64,000 bases of DNA from Rhizophagus clarus (taxonomy: Eukaryota; Glomeromycota; Glomeromycetes; Glomerales; Glomeraceae). Positions 12,110-22,599 of this stretch are shown here, piece after piece. The notes under the pieces were generated by a model that saw only the letters and a list, made by a program, of their open reading frames with translations, was not told the DNA's origin and did no database searches. The stretch is from the NCBI GenBank assembly GCA_015698045.1, contig BLAL01000006.1, positions 62,001 through 126,000 of the forward strand, given 5' to 3'. The first letter of the stretch is position 1. Every line of letters starts with the position of its first letter. Made by a program: the position numbers and the translations under genes.

Positions 12110-12195
12110 GTTAAGTCAAAAAATGGGTAATCCAATAATCGGTGTCGAATATATGCAAAATCCAAAAAAAAGTGTTTTCAATTAACGAAGATGCG

Positions 12196-14775
12196 CTAAG
12201 TTCTTATTCGGCTTAATGTATCGACGTTAGAGTGAAGTTTTCCGGGGCGGTTTATTATTTCAATTTCATAGCCGTTTAAAATCATTAACCATCGTCCGAG
12301 TTTGCCAACAGGATTCGATAAATTCATCAAGTACCGTAGTGCAGCGTGATCCGTGATTACTGTAAATTTTTGACCGTGTAAATATTGATGGAAGTGCCTT
12401 ACAGACCAAACCACTGCAAGACACTCGAGCTCCATTATACTATAGTTACGTTCGTGCTTATTTAACGTGCGGCTTGCGTATGCTAGCACACATTCGCAAT
12501 TATTCTCATTCTTTTGAGATAAAATTGCACCCAAAGCGAAGGTAGAGGCATCCGTGTAAAGGATAAATGGTTTTTCGAAGTTGGGATAAGCCAAGATGGG
12601 TGGCGTCGTCAGGCATGTCTTGAGCTTTTCGAAAGCATCATGCTGGTCCTTACTCCATATATACGGAGTGTTTTTCTTTAAAAGTCTATTCAAAGGTTCG
12701 GCTATCGACGAAAAACCTTTGACGAATTTACGATAATAAGACGCTAACGCGATGAAACCGCGCAACTGCGTTAAATCTTTAGGTACAGGGAATTCCTTAA
12801 TGACCCGTAACTTTTCCGGATCAGTTTGTATGCCCTTCCGGCTCACAACATGTCCCAAGAATGGGATTTCGTCTTTAAAAAAGAAACATTTTTCCGGGCT
12901 TAACTTGAGTCCGGCTTGTTCCAATCGGAGAAAAACCTGTTCCAAATGTTGCAGGTGTTTTTCAAACGTTTTGGAACCGATATTAATATCGTCTATGTAC
13001 ACCACGACGAATTGCCACAATATGTCCCGCAATACTGTATCCATTAAGCGTTGAAAAGTGGCGGGAGCATTGCATAAACCGAACGGCATAACGGTAAATT
13101 CAAATGTTCCGAAACGAGTGATAAACGTCGATTTTTCTCTGTCTTTCGGGCTAAGTTCGACCTGCCAAAACCCGCTGGCAAGATCTAATGACGAAAACCA
13201 TTGACATCCGGATAACGTTTCCAACATATCGTCTACCCTTGGCAAAGGATAACGATCTCTTTTCGTGACGTTGTTCAACTTCCGATAGTCGACGCACAGG
13301 CGCTTCTTGCCGTTTTTCTTTTCCACTACTACGACTGGCGAAGTCCATTGACTTTTGGATGGAACAATCAATCCGGTGTCCAACAATCGTTGTATCTCTT
13401 CCTTTATGAACAGCTGGTTTTGATAGGACGTTCGGTAGAACCTTTGTCCAATCGGGGTGGCATCTCCGGTGTCGATTTTATGCGTAACTATCGATGTTCG
13501 TCCGAAGTCATTAGGATCCCAGGCGAACAGATTCTGGTATCGTTCCATGAAATTCTCAAATTTCCGGAGTTGTTCTTCGTTTAGTTTTCTGGTATGGAAC
13601 TTTCCCTTTTCGATTTCTTCGTATTGATAGTAATATTCATTACTAACAAAGTTTCCTTCCTTCAATTCTTCTTCGATTTCTTGCGCCCTTTCTCGAGTGA
13701 TGAATTTTGCGTTACAAAATAATTGTTCCTGCGCCTCTTCATCATCACTTTCGAATTCATCTTCCGATTCTTCCTTGGCGTCCTCATCAACCTCTTCTTC
13801 AACTTCATCCTCAGCTTCTATGTTCGGTACTTCGATGCTGGAGATGTGGTGAGGCATTTCCCTACATTCGGTAATGACCTCTAAAACTTGATCTTTCCAT
13901 TCGATGGTCATTAAGTTGTTGTTGTAGTCCAGAATGGCCTTGGTTTTACGCAGCCAATCATTACCGACTATGGCAGCATAGGAATTAGCGTCGGTAACAA
14001 TGGCATCCATAGGAATGATACAATCATGTATCCTTAACGGTATATCCGTTACTGCACCCAACGGGCGTCGGCGTTCACCATTCACGTTTACCATCACGGT
14101 TTTTGAAGCCTTTGTAATCTCCATGTCCAAATCTTTTAGTAGCGACAGGGAGATAATACTTCCAGCAGATCCGGAATCTACGATCAGCGGAAATTTTATA
14201 TGTTTGATCGAGGCTTCGCAGTATAGCGCCGAGGTCCGATCTGCATTGGGTCCGGCAGTGTTTGCCACCTGTATTAAGTCATCAACTTCCGGAGTGTTTT
14301 TATCGTCTGGCACTTCGTCATTTTTCTTAATCGAATTTTTTTCGTTGTCTTTTGCTCTAACTACCGGTTTCCTTAATTGTTTGGCAATCGTTAAACCGAA
14401 CTTAGGGTTCATTGCCAATAATTGACCGTTCGTAATATCGGCTTTTTGGTCGAAAAACTGCTGCGGCGTATATGGTTCTACCATTTTGTAAATCGGAGCA
14501 ACCGCGGCAGGTTTCTTTTTGATTATTTTCTTAGGTTCGACCTTCTTAGTCTCGGTCGTCCTTGTGGGTTGTTTAACCTTACTCGAACCTTGTACGGTTC
14601 GTAGTATCGTTTCCTCTTCTGTAGGCTTGTCCCTTACTATTCCTGCAGTTGGGTCAAGTCTAGCCTTGCTTCGTGTGGTCCTTGTAGCGGGGTATGCTTC
14701 TAATAGTGTCAGATTTGAGGGAATTGTCGTCTGGCGTGTACACTCACCCTCATGAGGTACGCCTCTTAGTTTAAA
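12196..14775 (-). CDS. pol: Pol polyprotein: aspartic protease, reverse transcriptase, RNase H
   Basis: Open in the -1 frame from the slippery site at 14775 to the stop at 12196, about 858 codons; the first internal ATG is at 14484. Retropepsin: V-D-S-G-S-A-G-S. RT: L-P-R-V-D-D-M-L, S-S-L-D-L-A-S-G-F-W-Q-V, F-G-L-C-N-A-P-A-T-F and catalytic YIDD. RNase H: L-Y-T-D-A-S, M-E-L-E-C and I-T-D-H-A-A-L, ending near N-V-D-T-L-S-R. An acidic Glu/Asp-rich linker of about 45 residues separates protease from RT. All catalytic motifs are intact. The product copies element RNA inside the capsid. The frame remains open up to and into the end of gag, which argues for expression as a Gag-Pol fusion by frameshifting rather than from the internal ATG. 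Confidence 0.93.
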   Translation of the reverse strand, partial: FKLRGVPHEGECTRQTTIPSNLTLLEAYPATRTTRSKARLDPTAGIVRDKPTEEETILRTVQGSSKVKQPTRTTETKKVEPKKIIKKKPAAVAPIYKMVEPYTPQQFFDQKADITNGQLLAMNPKFGLTIAKQLRKPVVRAKDNEKNSIKKNDEVPDDKNTPEVDDLIQVANTAGPNADRTSALYCEASIKHIKFPLIVDSGSAGSIISLSLLKDLDMEITKASKTVMVNVNGERRRPLGAVTDIPLRIHDCIIPMDAIVTDANSYAAIVGNDWLRKTKAILDYNNNLMTIEWKDQVLEVITECREMPHHISSIEVPNIEAEDEVEEEVDEDAKEESEDEFESDDEEAQEQLFCNAKFITRERAQEIEEELKEGNFVSNEYYYQYEEIEKGKFHTRKLNEEQLRKFENFMERYQNLFAWDPNDFGRTSIVTHKIDTGDATPIGQRFYRTSYQNQLFIKEEIQRLLDTGLIVPSKSQWTSPVVVVEKKNGKKRLCVDYRKLNNVTKRDRYPLPRVDDMLETLSGCQWFSSLDLASGFWQVELSPKDREKSTFITRFGTFEFTVMPFGLCNAPATFQRLMDTVLRDILWQFVVVYIDDINIGSKTFEKHLQHLEQVFLRLEQAGLKLSPEKCFFFKDEIPFLGHVVSRKGIQTDPEKLRVIKEFPVPKDLTQLRGFIALASYYRKFVKGFSSIAEPLNRLLKKNTPYIWSKDQHDAFEKLKTCLTTPPILAYPNFEKPFILYTDASTFALGAILSQKNENNCECVLAYASRTLNKHERNYSIMELECLAVVWSVRHFHQYLHGQKFTVITDHAALRYLMNLSNPVGKLGRWLMILNGYEIEIINRPGKLHSNVDTLSRIRT
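14733..14763 (-). promoter_or_regulatory. Predicted stem-loop stimulating -1 frameshifting
   Basis: On the minus strand GGCGT (starting 5 nt after the heptamer) pairs with ACGCC 22 nt later. The loop contains the perfect palindrome CCTCATGAGG, so a compound hairpin or pseudoknot is possible. The spacing (TAAGA) is right for a frameshift stimulator. Seen by eye; folding energy not computed. Confidence 0.6.
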
Positions 14776-16397
14776 TGTTGATTCACCCCATCTTCTGGTT
14801 GCGCCAATTGAGCCAGCAACTGGTGAATCTGCGCAAGTTGATCATTCGAGCTGGTTGGTTGCGGGGCAGCACTATTGTTATTAGAATTCTGGCTATTATT
14901 CGGACGGCTGGAATTGTTATTTTTATTCGGACAAGTCCTTACTACATGTCCGGGTTCTCCACAGGCATAACAGACGTACTGATTTGGTCTGTTTGATGAT
15001 TGCGACGTTTGTCCCGACGTCTGTTGATTGGTAAATCGGGGACCGTTATTATTTCGATTTCCTCGGTTTCCGTAACTTAACGTTTGTACTTGCTTAGTCA
15101 GATCCTGAATGGCTTTAAGTAAGTCAGCTGTATGGTTATTGGTGGTCATGGGCGTAAACTTATTGAGGTAGGCGCTAACGGCACCTTGATCTTGGTGTGT
15201 TAACTCATATGCTTTCGCTCGATCCACAGCGCCATTCCATGTCTGGTCGTTATGAGGCTTAACAGTGACATATAGGTCGGGTAATAGACCATTCACAAAT
15301 TTCCGAGCCTTAATTGCTTCAGGGTAAGCAAAGGCATTCGTCTCTACCCTTCGATACAATTCCTGTAAGGCGGCTGCATATGTATTTACATCTTCACCGG
15401 GTTGCTGACGCCTTTGCTCCAATTCGGTTGTCCAAATTTCAACCAGTGTTTGAGTCCTAAAAGCCGCAGGGAAATTCTGAATAAAGTCGGTGTTGTTATT
15501 ATTACCGGTCCATGCAGTGATTCTATTCTGGTTGTTATTTGGCAATGCTTGATTGGCATTCCACCAAGTAGAGGCGGCACCTCTCAAGTAAGCCGGTACA
15601 ACCTCCAACTTTCGGCCATTTGCAATGCCATTAGCATTACATGCTCTAGTAAAGTCTTCTAACCACGCGACTGGATCTTGATTACCTCCATAGAAGTATG
15701 GTAATTCGGCCACTCTTCCTTCCCGACGTGGTGGGTTGTTGATTGCCTGGGTATTTCCGGCCAGGGCGTTGTTGGTATTCGGTAATGCCTGGGTCAATGC
15801 AGCGATAGCTGCCCTTAATTGTTGAAAATCTTGTTGATTAGGTTGTGCCATATTGTTCACTATTGGGAGTGCTGGGACAGGATTATTCGGTGTGTTGTAA
15901 ACAGGAGGTAAGGGGATGTGAAATTGGTGTATATCCTCCTCAGAAGTATCTGATTGGGTATCACTTAAGTTTTCAGGTTCAGGTGAAGTGGTGGTTTCAC
16001 TGATTTGATATAGGACTTCGTTAGGATCCTGTTGGAATCCGTTAGTTATATTATAAGCGTTAATGAAGTCTTGACGCAATTGGGTGTAATCTATTAGTTC
16101 AATATCAGCGTATCTGATACTGAATATCAGGTCGTGTATAGTGTTGTCGATATCTGCAGTATTGACTGAATATGCAACTTCCTCAAAATGTTGCTGAGTA
16201 AATCGGGTATATTCTATAACAGGGTAATTGGAAGAAATCCAATCCAAGAAGTGTTGAAAGGTAGGGGTCAAAGGGACTTCCGATGGGTAGCAATTATTAC
16301 ACGAAAAATCACGATGATAAGTGGCTACGTTAGTTAGTCCTAATTGTCTATGTATAGCGTCGTGTAGGGTATTACGATTGAAATGATTTTGAAACAT
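14766..16397 (-). CDS. gag: Gag capsid/nucleocapsid protein
   Basis: 543 residues beginning at the ATG at 16397, about 30 bp inside the primer site. The N-terminal third is acidic. The middle has the Retrotrans_gag-type capsid region (about residues 235-400, around A-Y-L-R-G-A-A and W-W-N-A-N). A Gln/Asn-rich stretch follows, then one CCHC zinc knuckle, C-Y-A-C-G-E-P-G-H-V-V-R-T-C, at residues 476-489. It assembles the particle and binds element RNA. The stop codon lies directly after the slippery heptamer. Full length and uninterrupted. Confidence 0.93.
   Translation of the reverse strand: MFQNHFNRNTLHDAIHRQLGLTNVATYHRDFSCNNCYPSEVPLTPTFQHFLDWISSNYPVIEYTRFTQQHFEEVAYSVNTADIDNTIHDLIFSIRYADIELIDYTQLRQDFINAYNITNGFQQDPNEVLYQISETTTSPEPENLSDTQSDTSEEDIHQFHIPLPPVYNTPNNPVPALPIVNNMAQPNQQDFQQLRAAIAALTQALPNTNNALAGNTQAINNPPRREGRVAELPYFYGGNQDPVAWLEDFTRACNANGIANGRKLEVVPAYLRGAASTWWNANQALPNNNQNRITAWTGNNNNTDFIQNFPAAFRTQTLVEIWTTELEQRRQQPGEDVNTYAAALQELYRRVETNAFAYPEAIKARKFVNGLLPDLYVTVKPHNDQTWNGAVDRAKAYELTHQDQGAVSAYLNKFTPMTTNNHTADLLKAIQDLTKQVQTLSYGNRGNRNNNGPRFTNQQTSGQTSQSSNRPNQYVCYACGEPGHVVRTCPNKNNNSSRPNNSQNSNNNSAAPQPTSSNDQLAQIHQLLAQLAQPEDGVNQHLN
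14769..14775 (-). promoter_or_regulatory. -1 ribosomal frameshift slippery heptamer TTTAAAC
   Basis: In the gag frame it reads T-TTA-AAC followed immediately by the gag stop TAA; after a -1 slip it reads TTT-AAA-CTA-AGA and enters the open pol frame. T-TTA-AAC is one of the best known eukaryotic X-XXY-YYZ signals. A stem-loop begins 5 nt downstream. Confidence 0.85.
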
Positions 16398-16425
16398 AAA
16401 AGGGATTAAAGATCGGGAATTAGGG

Positions 16426-16443
16426 TTCTGGCAGAAGGCACCA
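16426..16443 (-). promoter_or_regulatory. Primer binding site
   Basis: On the minus strand TGGTGCCTTCTGCC begins 3 nt inside the 5' LTR. A start in TGG, complementary to a tRNA CCA 3' end (GGCACCA), is the usual form. The tRNA species cannot be named from sequence alone. Confidence 0.65.
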
Positions 16444-16446
16444 ATT

Positions 16447-17015
16447 TGTAAATGCCAGTTCTTTTATGCTTATGAAAATAAGCGTTGTATATATGTAGCA
16501 GAAGGTTTTTATTAATTAAATGTAAATGCGAAAGTGAAATAAAATATAATAAATTACTAATAAACGTTTCACCGTTGATCAATTTGCGAAGGTTACACGA
16601 TCAACTTAAACAAGAAAAACGTAAATTAATCGGTTGCGAATAGGTAATGCACACACTAGCAATTACACTCAGACGCAAGCATTAATTTACAAATAAACTA
16701 ACACTTTAACAACGAGATAACTTATTAAATAAATGCTTTATTTTATTTAAAACGAAATTATCTGTTTTTACATTGATTAAAAACGCCTATATTTATACAA
16801 AAAACAACTACACTAAATTTACTTGACATATCTAACATATCACATAAATGCTACTTATTTCATATATTTCACATATTTGTTATATTGCATATGTTTAACA
16901 TATCAAACATTTGCAATATTCGTAACATTTATAACATTTGTGACATTCGCAACATTCGTGACATTCGCAACATTCGCAACATGATCAGCGATCACGTGAC
17001 TGTTCGATCGTAACA
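16447..17015 (-). repeat. 5' LTR of the Ty3/gypsy element, containing its promoter
   Basis: A 569-bp copy matching the left LTR. In element orientation it opens with an E-box CACGTG and a run of 9-bp repeats (GAATGTTGC/GAATGTCAC variants), an arrangement like a U3 enhancer, then AT-rich CATAT motifs and TATAAATATAGGCG. It ends TTTACA next to the primer site. Confidence 0.95.
16790..16797 (-). promoter_or_regulatory. Candidate TATA box of the retrotransposon
   Basis: TATAAATA on the minus strand about 220 bp into the 5' LTR, downstream of the E-box/9-mer block and upstream of gag. Position fits a U3 core promoter; not tested. Confidence 0.4.
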
Positions 17016-17432
17016 ATACATAATAATATTTAAATTTACGTTTATATCAAAAGCGAACTGATAAAAAAAACATTGCAGTATCAAATATTTTGAAAAATGG
17101 AAAAGAACAAGAAGTAGAATAATTACTACTCTAGCGTTCCGTATTATTATGCTAAATAAAAATATTTGAAATTTAAATCTCCTAAAAAACATGCGTACGT
17201 TTCGCTTTGTTTCACAGATCAGCAAACATTAAAACAAATTTAGCAATATTATTAGTAATCAATAATTTTACACATTTATCTGCATAAATTATGAATGAAA
17301 TCGTGACACTGATGATCATTCTTGGCATTCTTTTTGGTAAAATGTGTCAATCAAATAAAGTATACTTTTGACCTTTCAAATGGTGCAGTAGACGTAAGCT
17401 AACAAAAAAATTAAAAAAAAATTATTATTACA
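17016..17432. other. Intergenic, upstream of a kinase gene
   Basis: 417 bp of AT-rich DNA between the retrotransposon and the kinase at 17433, presumably holding that kinase's promoter. The insertion lies about 420 bp upstream of the start codon, so the LTR (opposite strand) could influence it. No clear motif. Confidence 0.4.
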
Positions 17433-19107
17433 ATGAATGAATCAAAAGAAGAGAAAGAACACAAAAAATGTGTGAAATGCAAACAAGTAAAATTACTAAA
17501 TATTAAACATGAATTGTGCCAGGCCTGTTTCGATTTAAGAGTTAAAGAAAAAAAATATGGAAAATGCATAGCATGTGAACAACCAAACACAGGAGAGAAT
17601 TGGTGTCAAGTTTGCAATTCAAAAAGATTTCAACAAAATTTTAATAAATGGACCAGTGGTAATAATGATGTTGATAAGTTTATTCAAAAACTTCAATTAT
17701 CAGCAAAAAATTATTATCAATTATTAGAATGGATACCTTATGAGAGATTTTATAAAGTTGAATATATTGCAAAAGGAGGATTTGGTAAAGTTTATAGGGC
17801 AAATTGGAAAGATGGCTATATTTCACATTGGGATATAAATAAAAATCAATGGAAAAGACATAGTCAAAATCGAAATGATTATGTAGCACTTAAAAGTTTG
17901 GATCATTCACAAAATGTTACATTGGAATTTCTCAATGAGGTATAATTTACATACGTTGGTGTTAATAGAAATTTTTTATAATATTATTATTTTTTATTAA
18001 TATCGGATTGTTTATTTTCAGATTACTTTACATGTTAAAGTAATTGAAGATAAAATATCAAATAATATAATTAGATGTTATGGAATAACTCAAGATCCAG
18101 TTACAAAGGATTATATGATGGTTATGAATTACGCTAAATTGGGAGGTTTACGAAACGTTTTGAGTGAAAGAGGAAAACGATTACATAAAAGTAAGAAAAG
18201 AATGTATAGAATGCAAAACTTTAATTTAGAATTATATTTTTGGAAATGGAGATACAAGATACGTATATTAGAAGGTATTGCAGCAGGACTTCATAAAATT
18301 CATAGAAAAGGATTTATTCATCGAGATTTACATATTGGAAATATAGTATGTTTTAGAGAAACCACTTGTATAACTGATATGGGTTTGTGTAAACCGGCAA
18401 ATTATAATGAATTAGAAAATGCAGGTAACAGTATATTTGGTGTGTTATCATATTTAGCTCCTGAGATTTTAAGAGGACAACATTACACTCAAGCATCTGA
18501 TATTTATAGTTTTGGTATAATTATTTACGAGACTATATCAGAATTATCTCCATATAATGATACTGCTCACGATGAATTTTTAGCATTAAAGATCTGTGAA
18601 GGATTTAGACCTAGATTTAATATTGAAGTACCTTCATTAATTTTACATATAATTAAAAGATGTTTGGATGCAAATCCATCAGATAGACCAACGGCGAAAG
18701 ACCTTTCAAAAATTTTTCAATTATGGTTAGAAGAACTTAATAAATATATTAATGATGCTGATAGTGAAACAGAATTGATTAAAACCAATTTAATTAAACA
18801 AATTGAGGAATCGGAAAAAATTAATAATACTTCATCATCTAATAATTCTGCTTTGAAATATAAAATATATAACGAAGCTACATATTCAAGTAGATTAATT
18901 AAATTTACCAACGAATTACCTGAACCAAAAAATTCTGATGATTATTATAAATATTATAATGATATATCAAGCGTAGAATATTCAGGTATTTATTTAAATT
19001 CTTTATTTGTTTATTTGATATTCAAACTAATTCTTATCCTTTTATAAAAAGATTCTTTGAAATCAAATAATATTTCTGATTGTTTGGATTGTGAAATCAT
19101 TGACTAA
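17433..19107 (+). CDS. TKL-like protein kinase with N-terminal Cys ribbons
   Basis: Three exons: 17433-17939, 18022-18985 and 19052-19107, giving 508 residues in one frame. The N-terminus has paired Cys motifs (C-V-K-C, C-Q-A-C, C-I-A-C, W-C-Q-V-C) suggesting zinc ribbons, then W-T-S-G-N. The kinase domain has the loop K-G-G-F-G-K-V-Y, V-A-L-K, catalytic H-R-D-L-H-I-G-N, D-M-G instead of DFG, L-A-P-E and the C-lobe R-P motif. The C-tail has the family motif A-T-Y-S-S-R-L. The third exon is short (18 residues): a GT at 18986 and the AG before 19052 restore an open frame ending S-D-C-L-D-C-E-I-I-D. Reading through the intron instead would give a hydrophobic tail. All motifs look intact. Confidence 0.88.
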
Positions 19108-22100
19108 ATACAATATGGTTACTTTAATGAATATGATATTATCTTTTGATTTTACTTCATAATTCATATTATATTTTATATATATTATTGCTATCATTGT
19201 TTTTATTCTGTAATGTAATATTGATTATTTTGTGATTTAACATGCGAAATAATAAAAAGTTAATCATTTTTAAAACAATATGAAAAATTATAATAAATCG
19301 TTAATGAACAAGATTTTATTTTTATCCTCTTCCATAATTTATGATCATTGCTAATTGATTATAATTCTAAAGAAACCGCTTCATACTATATTTACAAATA
19401 AAACTTTGAACTTATTTTTAGGGAATTTTCGCTCTCAGAAATATAATTTATTAAATATTAAATTGATACATTTAATAATAAATGTAGATTACTGCGTTAT
19501 CATGTACAGTACGTTGATCAGTATGATCAGTAGTATCAGAAAAGTTTCAGTTTACCCGAACATTTCTACTTTTGACTAAAACATTCCTTTTTAGTAATTT
19601 ATTCATGATATAATTTCGTATATGAGTTTCTGAAAATTTTTCAACATTTTAAATTGAACCTAACAATTTCGATGTTGTTAACTTACACATAATACTGTAC
19701 TTTCAACTCAAAAACTCCGTATTAAATTTTTTCAATCAAAATTCTTACACGCAATATTTATTTTTATCCAACTTATTAATGTTAGATTATCATAGGCTCA
19801 TAGCGATATACCTTGTTACCTTTCCGAAATTAAAATCGAAAATTCCGGAATTATGAAGGCCAAATAAATAGTAAAAACGGGAAACAAGGAGGTGTGATCC
19901 ATTGTGTCAAAACTCAATTGACTGCGATGTTACCTTTTTAATCAAATGATAAACCTTTTGTGTGCAAACAAAATGATGGAGACGTATTTGTCACGCGCTC
20001 GTACCAACCCGCCACATACTATTTGTCACATAGGGATGGTCTATCACTGTCTGAATATCACGTGCCCGAGCTTGATGATTGATTAAGATCACGTGGCAAT
20101 ATCCATTTTTGTCCGCAATCGTTACATCACTTAATTTTTGTGCTAATGGTTTTTATTATTATTCGTAATACCACTTTGATTAAAGTATTTGGATGGAAGC
20201 GTCTTTAAACCTGTAATGCTCTTAACAGGTGCTCATCTCCGAATTATGATCGACCTTTGGGTAACTTAGTTACCGATCTTTGTATGACCGTTCTTTTCCT
20301 TCGAATTCTTTCTGGTTTTGGAGGTCTTTAAGGACAATTACTATAAATAGTAGTCACGAAAGACTTTATTTCATCTTGTAATCCAATTTCACCATTTTTC
20401 TCTAATATTATTCGTTCTAATCCCTCAACTTAATTTCCTTTTTCCTCATTGCACATGACTTGCTGTGGTACGCATTACGAAGACCCAACTTCCTAAAAGT
20501 TATTGTGAAGTTTTCTAGGATTTCTATAATCAAAATATGACGTACTTTAACGAATGTCTCGTGCAGACTACTCCACGCTTTAGATTCCTTTACCTTATTA
20601 TGTAACTCCTCCAGAACACCCACTCTCTAAAATTTTTTTAATTTTCAGTACACGACGATTGTTTCTCTTTGTTACATATATCAATATACCAATATCTGAT
20701 ACAGTATATGTTTCTGTATATCTAGTTGTTAAAAATTCCTTACAGAGTCTCTTTTGTAGAAATTTATAGTCTTCCATAGTATTTAAAATAAATATTTGTA
20801 TATAAAACCCTTTTTTCTTTTTACAGAAAATTTGGTTGACGATCTGAAAGAGTTTTTTTTAGGTATAAATTCCTATTCATTAAGTAATTAGGTTAAAGAT
20901 GTGTTACCATTCTTTTATGCTATAAATAATTAATGCAGTAGAGAAATAACACTTGAAAAATTTTTTCTTTGTTTTATTTATTTTTTTTTTTTTTTGTTAA
21001 AAAATATATTTAATAAATAAAGAAGAATAAAAGTTTAAACAAATGTACAAATTTTAGATAATAAATAGTGTAATAAGGTAGCGTGAAATCGTAAATCACA
21101 CACGTGATGAATAAGTTTATCCTCCAAAAAATAAATAAAATGAAATAAATAGAATGAAAGAAAAAAAATATTGTAAAAATAGATACCAAAAATTGAAGTT
21201 GCTCGGATTCTAATAATAAAAATGATGAACCGATCGCACAAATGAAGATTTTAATATATCTCAAGAATATGAAATAATGTCAATGATGGGTACGACGGCG
21301 ATGACAAAAATTTTAGATGGTCTATCGATATATCGAATGCATGCATGGAAGACACGAAAAAAGCAGTATTTTCTTTTTGTTAATGACGCCGCCCTAAGCC
21401 CAAAATTCATATGATCCTGATATTCTGATTGATCAAAAATTCACAAATATTACCTTCTTGAATTTCTCGTATTACTTATTTACTTAATTCATATATGTGT
21501 GCTGTGTTATATATTTTCAATTTTATTCAATTTCATATTACAATCATTCTTTATTCAATTTGTTATTTATTATAATTTTGTTTCACTTACGCAAAATATT
21601 TGATAAATTGGTAAAACATTGATTCATGGAATATAAGATTCCTTTGTATAGTAACGGCAACGCAAAAATGAACAAAAATTATTTATTAAAAACTTATTTC
21701 TTTTGTCAAGATTTTATCAGACTCTGAATGATCACTGGTTGTGAAACAAATGTCATACTAAAGAATAATTTTTTTACTGATTAGGCTAATACGCTTGTGG
21801 CAGTATTTTATTTTAAAATTGTTTTATCCAGATGCGATAAAGGTTTAACAGTAAAGAGTTTTTCTTATAATCCGCCTCAATTAGGTTATAACTGTGTCAT
21901 TTTATTATAATAATTCATCTAAAAAAGATGAAATTTCATAAATACTAATTTGAGGATGCATGAAACCAGTAAATCGTAACACAGATATTATTAAAAAATC
22001 AGGTATTTATCTTTTATTCCTATAAATTACTAAGCAATTTTACCAATTTTACTGTATACATCAGAAGTCAAATGTGATCAACTGATTGTATAACCAAAAA

Positions 22101-22365
22101 ATGTGCAATAATGACTCACTTCACACGCCAGATAAAAATAATCATAACACGTTGATTATCTCATTATTTTTAGTTTGAGGATAATAATGAATCATTATCG
22201 CAAATTCAGTTTGTCAAATACTGTCAACCTACTGGAAAATTGCGCAACAGTAATTCGTTATTAGTCATTTTTTTTAATAATGAACCTGACATTTCATTAT
22301 TAGTCATGATGTATTCAGAAAGGTTTTTGAAAATTATATATATATACCATCAAATTTTCTCAAAT
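19108..22365. other. Gene-poor AT-rich stretch
   Basis: About 3.3 kb without a gene I can support. A locally GC-richer segment at about 19980-20640 includes two CACGTG sites (near 20061 and 20091) and a short open frame at 20417-20623 (minus) that I do not recognise. Hydrophobic frames around 21010-21264 arise from T-rich sequence and are not credible. Confidence 0.4.
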
Positions 22366-22573
22366 TTTTTCACAATTTCTTCAAACAATTCTTCTTTACA
22401 GAACGGAATAGTAATTTCACAATTTCTTCAAACAATTCTTCTTTACAGACGGAATAGTATTTTTCACAACGGAATAGTATTTTTTTACAATTTTTTCAAA
22501 CAATTCTTCTTTACAGAACGGAATAGTATTTTTCACAATTTCTTCAAACAATTCTTTTCAGAACGGAATAGTA
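22366..22573 (+). repeat. Imperfect tandem repeat, unit about 45-60 bp
   Basis: Four to five copies of a unit with the core CAATTTCTTCAAACAATTC followed by TTCTTTACAGAACGGAATAG. Copies vary by small deletions and one copy is a half unit. The array keeps an open reading frame (22240-22599), but the product is low complexity and I do not call it a gene. Confidence 0.8.
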
Positions 22574-22599
22574 CGCAACAGAATGTAATGAAACGTTGA

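Larger units (their letters stand above)
9631..17015 (-). mobile_element. Complete Ty3/gypsy LTR retrotransposon, minus orientation
   Basis: A 7385-bp element with 569-bp direct LTRs at 9631-10199 and 16447-17015 that read identically by eye. In element orientation the LTR runs TG...CA and is flanked by the duplication GTAT (ATAC at 9627-9630 and 17016-17019 on the plus strand). Extending by one base would give a 5-bp duplication if the LTR is read as GTT...ACA. The internal order on the minus strand is primer site, gag, -1 frameshift signal, protease-RT-RNase H, integrase, an extra small ORF and a purine tract. RT before integrase places it in Ty3/gypsy. No chromodomain was seen. Identical LTRs mean recent insertion. 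Integrase occupying its own ORF is the main oddity. Confidence 0.95.

Noticed and set aside
12752-14755. Plus-strand open frames of 60-140 codons across pol
   Set aside because: They are antisense shadows of the well-supported minus-strand pol gene and encode no recognisable motif.
21010-21264. Phe/Ile-rich possible membrane protein
   Set aside because: Two overlapping frames are equally hydrophobic, as expected from T-rich sequence; no conserved feature.
22366-22573. Regularly repeated unit resembling a CRISPR array
   Set aside because: Units are contiguous and imperfect with no unique spacers, no cas genes, and the host is eukaryotic.
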